A stretch of DNA of 64,000 nucleotides from Acheta domesticus. Its lineage: Eukaryota > Arthropoda > Insecta > Orthoptera > Gryllidae. Shown in pieces: positions 57,838-64,000 of this stretch (the first letter of the stretch is position 1; each line of letters starts with the position of its first letter). Below the pieces are notes generated by a model. The model did no database searches and was not told where the DNA came from. It worked only from the letters and a program-made list of their open reading frames with translations. Position numbers and translations under genes: made by a program. The stretch lies in assembly GCA_031308135.1 (NCBI GenBank), contig JAHLJT010000631.1, positions 190,978,955-191,042,954 on the forward strand. The letters are read 5' to 3'.

Positions 57838-58056
57838 GGTGAGCATTCGGATGAGCATTCGGATGAGCATTCGCGTCGACATTCGCGACGGCATTCGCGT
57901 CGCCATTCGCATCGCCATTCGCGACGACAATCGCGTCGACGTTAGAATCGCCATTCGCGTCGACGTTAGCGTCGACATTCGCGTTGACATTCACGTCGAT
58001 ATTCGCGTCAATATTCGCGATGACATTAGAGTCGACATTCGCGTCAACATTCGGGT
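57838..58056. repeat. 12-bp minisatellite, about 18 units, abutting a SINE end
   Basis: Unit 'attcgcgtcgac' with variants (cgacgg, cgtcgcc, gttgac, 'gttagcgtcgac'). It stops where SINE-A copy 5 begins. Open frames such as 57833-58060 (alternating I/R/V/D residues) are repeat artefacts. Confidence 0.95.
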
Positions 58057-58059
58057 GTG

Positions 58060-58560
58060 ATAATTAGTGATTCCAGGCACGTCAACGGCTAAGGCCGTTA
58101 GTTCTGCAAGTGTAGTTATTGATTTCAACTCGGGTGATGGCGGTGATCTTTCCCTATTGGCTGGCAAGATCCGGCGCCGACCTACGTCGTCTTGCGGGAA
58201 TTTTTCCCCAACCAGGGATCTCCCATCAGCAGGGCACCGCCCCAGCCGGAAGGAGTTATAAGCTATAAGCTCCCGACGGGTCTCCCGACAAGTGTAATAG
58301 TGTAGTGTGAGTGCGTGTGTATGTAAATAAGAGGTGAAGATAGGACAAGGAATAGGAAGAAAAATCGTGCTCAGTCCGTGGCACGTTTGTTAGTGTAATG
58401 CTCGGGCATTCGCTTAGTTGAACGGAAAAATCACGGAAAATTACCAACCAACTCAGCCGGCCGCTGACATTCTCGTCCAGACAGCGGCTGAATTCGATCT
58501 AGTGATCTAGCTATCTAGCTAGTGTCGTGAGGTGAAATCAGTTGGTGCCCTGACGGTTCA
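58060..58560 (-). mobile_element. SINE family A, copy 5 (near full length)
   Basis: On the minus strand: the start near 58560 ('gtcagggcaccaactgatttc'), core 'ttttccgtgatttttcc' near 58435 and 'aagcgaatgccc' near 58395, pyrimidine linker, tail domain with GGCGCCGG near 58170, and the end 'ggaatcactaatta' near 58065. The classical ATCA tail is replaced by the 12-bp array at 57838-58056. Confidence 0.8.
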
Positions 58561-59641
58561 ATGTTCGTATCTGTATTCGGGTCTACTTTATTACTTAATT
58601 TCTGCAATGTTTTGCTTTATGCTGACTCAATGCTGTGATGCAAAGGCTGTGAACTATGAAGTAGGAGCTGTTGGTGTCTTGAAAAATGCAGTCTCTAACG
58701 CTTAACATGAATGAAGTGAGTTAATATCTTTTGCAATTGGTATTAAAACACAATCTGTGCTTAAGCCACAGATGGTCAACTGTGATGGATTGATCTAACA
58801 ATGTTTATATGGATGAAAAGTAATCTGAAAAATGAAAGACCAAGTAATGAAGTCTCTCCACGATCCGACGGCTTACAAATTCCACGTTTAATTGAAAAGT
58901 GTCTTATAAGGGTAGAGAGAATGCGCCTGCAGCCAAGTCGCCCTATGCTGGTTTGCTAATCAGTGATGACAAATTTGTCGATGTTTTGATTTTACGATGA
59001 TTATATTTCACTTTTGTGGTGTTTATCGTGTGTCTCATCGACAGCTTTCACCATAACCTGTCATCCGCTATAGACGACCACCTTGAGCATTGCTGCCCGT
59101 TTACAATCTATGAAACGATTTCTAAAACCGCTATACCGGTCACCTTCGACGCCGCCACTATGAACCCAATCACTTTTTATACAAAACACAAGTGATAGAA
59201 CATTTTAATAGAACATTGCAAGGATTGTTTGTGTTCAATTATCAAGGATTTTTTTGAAACTAAATTCCTCGACAAGGCTCGCCAGATAAATCAGAGCATA
59301 ATAATTTGTTAATTTACTTTTAAGAGAACACAACTACTTCAATTTATTTGCATTTTAGTATAGTCAACGCCCTCAACTCTACGGCATGATGTTCATAGCT
59401 TGCTATAACCCGCGGCGCAATTTTGTTTCCAATGGAATGCGTTGGTTTCACGACTTTGTTTTATTAGTGTTTCAGTTCTTCGAGCAAACGTCCGTAAGAA
59501 TTTGACTCGAGGTGATCTACACGCTCTTTGAGAATAAGTATTATATTTTCTACCACCACGAATAACACGTACACAACCATCATCAGACTCTCAGACCATC
59601 AACGCTTGTTTCACTACATTCTCTTCTTCTCTTCGCTTTTG
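58561..59641. other. intergenic, no gene recognised
   Basis: AT-rich; no supported feature. Confidence 0.5.
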
Positions 59642-59729
59642 TGTCTTCATTTCGCTACCACGACGCCAGAGACCGCTGCAATCATTGAAATAACCCAGTC
59701 TGTGGCGTCGTGGTAGCAAAATGAAGACA
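59642..59729. repeat. 88-nt hairpin with 27-bp stem
   Basis: 59642-59668 (TGTCTTCATTTCGCTACCAC ...) pairs with 59703-59729 with one mismatch. The stem continues inward through AGAC/GTCT after another mismatch. Confidence 0.9.
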
Positions 59730-59797
59730 TAGTCCGAGCTGTATGTACAATCAATTTATTTAGAAACTGGATCACACTTCGATTGTCTGTTATTCCT

Positions 59798-60043
59798 GTT
59801 CGAATATTCAGTATCCTTTTATTATAGACAATTACTTCTTATTAACTGATTCTGTATGAATTTTTTATGGAGAGTCAGTTAAAAACCAAACAGGGTAACT
59901 GGAAAGGGGGTATTTAAAATTATTTAAAGGAAACACTTGTTCTTGATAAAATATCACATGTAATCTTGATAAAATCGAATTCCATACAGAATCAGTTAAT
60001 AAGAAGTGATTATCTATAATAAAAGGATGCTGAATATTTGAAC
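59798..60043. repeat. ~65-bp inverted repeat, 115-bp spacer
   Basis: Arm 59798-59862 begins GTTCGAATATTCAGTATCCT. The reverse complement of 59977-60043 begins GTTCAAATATTCAGCATCCT and stays matched through 'ttcttattaactgattctgta'. Probably a MITE-like foldback; no target duplication identified. Confidence 0.88.
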
Positions 60044-60659
60044 TGAAATACATTTATCTACATGATTTTACAACTATGTACAGCTCTGGGCTTGTTTTTG
60101 CTACCTACCTCCGTTACTCCCATGCACACCGCCTCCCATGTCCTGGCTAGTGCATTCTGCAACCAGATGCTTTACTGCGCCGATACCCGGACACCCAGTA
60201 CAACGCACTCGCAGTGTCATGAAGAATACACGTCGGCCTTCCTGGCTAGCAGTTACGACCCCACGCGAGGCAATCCGAATGAGAAGTCTCTCTGCCTGAC
60301 ATCTCTGCTCTCATGTTATTGGCGGTCACGTGATCGTCCACAGCCTCGGTAAGGGTAGCCGCTCGGTCAACACACGGACTCTCATGCGTTTTGGGGGTCA
60401 CTCGACTCCCCCTCAACTGCCCTTTTTTCTGCACCGTCCACTCTACTCTTCTTGTGGTCGCCAGCATTCCAAAGCCTGCTAGCACTTTTGAAAGCCTGAC
60501 TGCCAACTGATGAAGTTACACGTTTGCTTGGTTGGTTGGACAAAAGGTGGTAGGACTGCAGGACGTTCGCAGAAAGCACCTGAGAACTACGTTACATAGT
60601 GTTCAGTTACATCCAACTACAAAAGAAGTTCATAATGTATTACACTGAATTAATAGAAG
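60044..60659. other. intergenic, no gene recognised
   Basis: Mixed composition; frames at 60062-60352 (plus) and 60246-60506 (minus) overlap and show no domain. Confidence 0.45.
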
Positions 60660-61692
60660 TCATGGGATACCTCCCTTTCTTGCCCGTCGAAGTGCAGCAA
60701 CTCGACGGGCCATGGACTCAACAAATCGCTGGAAGTCCCCTGCAGAAATATTGAGCTATGCTGCCTCTATAGCCGTCCATAATTGCAAAAGTATTGGCGG
60801 TGTAGGATTTTGTGCATGAACTCACCTCTCGATTATGTCCTATAAATATTTGATGCGGTTCATAAAGGGCAATCTGGGTTCCCAAATCATTCTCTTGAAT
60901 TGCCCAAGATGTTCTTCATACCAAACGCGACCAATTGTAGCCCATTAACATGGCTCATAGTCATCCATAAACATTCTATTGTTGTTCACGAACATGAAGT
61001 CCATGAATGGCTGAAAATTGGCTCCAAGCAGCTGAAAATCATCATTTTCACACAATGATTGATTCAGTTGATTTAAAGGACCCAGACCATTCCATGTAAA
61101 AAGAACTCATACCATTATGAAGCTACCATCAACTTGCACAATGCCCTTGTTGACAACTTGGGTCCAGGACTTCGTAGGGTTTCCACCCTCACTCGAACCC
61201 TAACATCAGCTCTCACCAAATGAAATCGGGATCCTTTTCTAAGCAAGACACAATTTTGCAGTCATCACCAATCAATATGGTCACAAGCCCAGGAGAGGCG
61301 TTGCAGGCAATTTCGTGCTGTTAGCAAAGGTACTCAAGTCGGTCTTCTGGTGCCATAGATCATTAAAGCTGAATTTCGCCGCACTGACCTAACAAATACA
61401 TTTGTAATACCCCCCACATTGATTTCTGCGGTTATTTCAGGCAGTGTTGCTTGTCTGTTAGCACTGACAACTCTATACAAACGCCGCTGCTCTCTGATAT
61501 AAGCGCAGGTTGTCAGCCACTACGATGTCCGTGGTGACATGTTGTGCCTAAAAATAGGTATTCTCTGCACTCTCTCGTCATTGTGGATTTCGGAATTTTA
61601 GAACCCTAACGATTTCCGATAGAGAATGTCTCATGCGTCTAGCTTCAACTACTATTGCGCGTTCAGAAACTTAATTTCCGTCGTGCGGTCAT
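60660..61692 (-). pseudogene. Tc1-like transposase, decayed
   Basis: Relic of a Tc1/mariner-superfamily transposase of about normal length (~340 codons), full of stops and frameshifts. Visible in order on the minus strand: HTH-like 'VVEARRMRHSLSEIVRVL' near 61600-61660; 'LPEITAEINVG' near 61410-61445; 'LTARNCLQRLSWACDHID' near 61270-61325; 'FTWNGLGPLNQLNQ' near 61070-61110; 'MFMDDYEPC' (second catalytic Asp) near 60950-60975; 'MIWEPRLPFMNRIKYL' near 60850-60895; and 'ESMARRVAALRRAR' near 60672-60715. In the last catalytic motif the expected Glu is Lys (60849-60851) and a TAG follows. Terminal repeats were not found. Confidence 0.88.
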
Positions 61693-62025
61693 AATCACGT
61701 CAGAAAACTTTTCACGTGAATGACTTGAGTACAAACCAATGTAATGACCTTTTATAACTTTTGCTCGCGATACTACTGCCATCTGTATATTGCATCTGTA
61801 TTTCCATATTGCAAATATTTGTATTTGTCACCTCGTGTAAACTTGAATAAAATGTGAATGTTTAACTACTCGCTATCAGTGAGGCGAACTGCAACCCGCT
61901 ATCCACGGCAGTCGAACACACTTCCATTCTAATACACTTCTTCTGTATCTCCCTCCACTTCCCCCTTATTAAATCATAATTTTAATTTTACTCCGTCTTC
62001 ACTCCCTCCTTCTTTCTCCATCTTT
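61693..62025. other. intergenic, possibly the flank of the Tc1-like element
   Basis: AT-rich. May include the 5' untranslated part of the Tc1-like relic, but I could not define an inverted-repeat end. Confidence 0.4.
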
Positions 62026-62330
62026 TGCACTACAAATCTTCGCATTCAATGCCAGCAAATATCCCCCCACCAAGTTACCCTCGCGCCGGTCTCTGCACAC
62101 GCAGTGGCGCCACCGCATCGCCTCGGCTGTCTGTGCCAGAGCCTTGGCGATCGTCGTCCGTCAGCACGTCCACCGCGCTCGCTCACCAGTGCGTGTTGGC
62201 ACGTTGCCCTCAAGCGCCTTCTCGGGCCCTCTGCACTGGCGGACTCTCGCTGTTCCCCGTCCGAGGTAGCACGGAGTTGCGCTCGGTGAGCGAGCTGCAA
62301 TGTATTTGTGGAGCGTGGCAAAACGTTGAA
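62026..62330. other. GC/CpG-rich patch
   Basis: CpG-rich with open frames on both strands, no motif. Confidence 0.4.
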
Positions 62331-62875
62331 TATTCGCACACAGTTGACTTTAAGAAATATTTCAAGTGAAGGGCAGAGATATGACCTGTAAATTAAATAT
62401 CTCTGCAATTGAGTGGAAGTTACAGAAGTGATTTGGATCTTCTCGGTTTTTGCGTTTTTCTTACATATTCTGCGATTAGTTCGTTTTTCGCCAAATTTTG
62501 ATTCGCACTTGTTTCCCCTACCTTTTATTTAATACCTGGCAACGCAATATGTTGAGTCTTCTGTTTTTCTCGTTTTCTTGGATCTCATTACAATTTTTTA
62601 ATCCAGTCATTCAGTCAGCCTCCTCAGTTTATGTTTCACGGCATCTGTAATTCCTTGTGACATTTTTCACACATTAGACCTATAATGTTTGTGTTGCATG
62701 TTCTTTATTTATAACTTCTTTAAATTCTGGGTTTTACACTCTTCCCATTCCCTTACATCACTTTTAACCGATTCTTCCTTTCTGTTATTACCAGCTGTCA
62801 TGATGACTCTTGCCACTTTATACAGTACTGAATGGCATCGTGTGTCGAGTGTAGAAACTCTGAGTAGCTGAATGG
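62331..62875. other. intergenic, no gene recognised
   Basis: AT-rich; nothing supported. Confidence 0.5.
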
Positions 62876-63284
62876 CCCTCTCCTTCATCAGCATAAGCAG
62901 GCGCTTGTGCCTCGCGTTGCAGCACTTTCCGCTCCGCGCCCGGCGCTTCACGCCTCGAGCGAGTGGCAGCCACATCGCTGCCACTCGTCATCGCCGCTCG
63001 ACCGCTCCGCCCCATCGCCCGCCCCCACCCGCCTTCCTCCACAATCCGATTTGCCCCGCTTCCTCGACAGACTCCTCGCAACCTCCCCCACCTCATCCAT
63101 ATCGCCCCACCAACTCTCCACCTCACCTCATCACAGCTCATCTCGTCCTCCCCTTCTCGTCCTCGTACCCATCGTCCCCGCCTCGCCCTCGTCTCTATTT
63201 TTCCTCACCGTATCCCACATCTCTCCATTTCAGCCCACCTCGTCCTACCTTATTTCACCTCACCTGATTTGACCTTTTCTCATC
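62876..63284. repeat. C-rich pyrimidine tract
   Basis: Starts CpG-rich, then becomes C/T-rich ('cctcgtcctacc'-type words) and grades into the 20-bp array. Confidence 0.6.
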
Positions 63285-63545
63285 TCGTGTCACCTCTCTT
63301 CGCCTCATTTCACCTCTCTTCGCCTCATTTCATCTCTCTGCACCTCATTTTACCTCTCTTCGCCTCATTTCACCTCTGTTCACCTCATTTCACCTCTCTT
63401 CACCTCATTTCACCTCTCTTCACCTCTTTTCTCATCATTTCACCTCTCTTCACCTCATTTCAACTTTCTTCACCTCATTTCATCTCTTTTCTCATCATTT
63501 CACCTCTCTTCGCCTCATTTCATCTCTCTTCAGCGTATTTCACTT
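63285..63545. repeat. 20-bp pyrimidine-rich minisatellite, about 13 units
   Basis: Unit 'cacctctcttcacctcattt' with c/t/g variants, in exact 20-bp register over most of 63301-63540, apart from two units carrying 'ttttctcatcattt'. Confidence 0.94.
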
Positions 63546-63679
63546 CACCTCACTCACCTCGCCTCACCTCATTTCACCACTTCTCGCCCTTTTACCCCTT
63601 ACCTCAACTCATATTTCGTCCCTCCCCCTTCTCACCCCAATTCATCCCGCTTCTCTCTTCATCTCACACCCCACCCTCG

Positions 63680-64000
63680 CTCCGTCACAGTCTGCCCCTC
63701 TTCCCCTTCCGGCCCCGTGCGTCCGCCGCCGGCGCCGCGCTCGTTCGCTGCGCGGTTAACGCGGGCGGACGGCGGCGGCCGCAGACGCGCCGACGACGGA
63801 CGGACGGACAGACGCACGTACGCCGCCCCCGCCCCCGGCCCCGCCGCGGGCTGCAGCCACTGGGCGAAAGCGGTGGCAGTAATTTGACAGCTGCGCCCGC
63901 ACCCGCGCCCTCCCCTCGGACGCCGCCCGCCCCGCGCGTCGCCGCTCGCCGGCGCGGCGCTACGAAGAGATTTTTGCACACAGCGCCGGGCGTCACGGGG
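63680..64000. promoter_or_regulatory. strong CpG island at window edge (candidate promoter)
   Basis: Very high GC and CpG density with 'gccgccggcgccgcgctcg', 'cggacggcggcggccgc' and repeated 'cggacggacgga'. The densest CpG in the window. It may be the 5' end of a gene lying to the right, but no start codon or exon can be supported here. Reverse-strand frames of ~105 codons are compositional. Confidence 0.4.

Overview
The window looks like a non-coding, repeat-rich stretch of an insect nuclear genome. The evidence is an env-bearing Ty3/gypsy element of the errantivirus type, a mariner and a Tc1-like transposase relic, several hAT-type elements with 8-bp target-site duplications, tRNA-derived SINEs with an internal core block, a 5'-truncated LINE, and many micro- and minisatellites. 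AT-rich background alternates with short GC/CpG-rich islands. A large-genome insect such as a polyneopteran (stick insect, cockroach or orthopteran relatives) is an inference from this texture; no host gene fixes the species. I found no host protein-coding gene, rRNA or functional tRNA that I can support. All recognisable coding sequence belongs to transposable elements.

Layout. 1-9 kb: a reverse-oriented SINE (family A) split by a 648-bp hAT-type insertion with perfect 8-bp duplications, a 636-bp TIR element (family B), a 1000-N gap, a 21-bp minisatellite, and a full-length SINE-A. 9-24 kb: a 910-bp hAT element with perfect duplications, a two-phase 21-bp minisatellite, a second 638-bp family B element, a fragment of a second hAT family (C), a 189-bp tRNA-derived SINE with 9-bp duplications, a 16-unit 15-bp minisatellite, an AT-rich repeat block and a degenerate 17-bp array. 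24-33 kb: mostly featureless, then an internally deleted mariner, an inverted tail-to-tail pair of SINE-A relatives, another SINE, a pre-miRNA-sized hairpin and a 178-bp foldback MITE. 33-43 kb: microsatellites, a LINE 3' fragment, a decayed satellite array, further repeat copies and another SINE-A.

43.1-50.5 kb holds the main element, a reverse-strand errantivirus-like retrotransposon. In its own direction it runs gag, then pol (protease, reverse transcriptase, RNase H), integrase, env, polypurine tract and 3' LTR. Its 5' LTR and the gag start lie in a second 1000-N gap. Gag and pol overlap in a -1 relation with an AAATTTT slippery heptamer in the gag frame. The integrase N-terminus and env are broken by frameshifts and stops. 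50.5-64 kb: a 289-bp hAT MITE with duplications, AT-rich tandem arrays, a 12-bp minisatellite fused to the end of a SINE-A, two inverted repeats, a decayed Tc1-like transposase, a 20-bp pyrimidine minisatellite and a strong CpG island at the right edge that may belong to a gene outside the window.

There is no operon-like or defence-like system here. What ties the window together is transposon activity: autonomous elements (errantivirus, mariner, Tc1, LINE) are all dead or partial, while short non-autonomous ones (hAT and TA-type MITEs, SINEs) still show clean ends and duplications.
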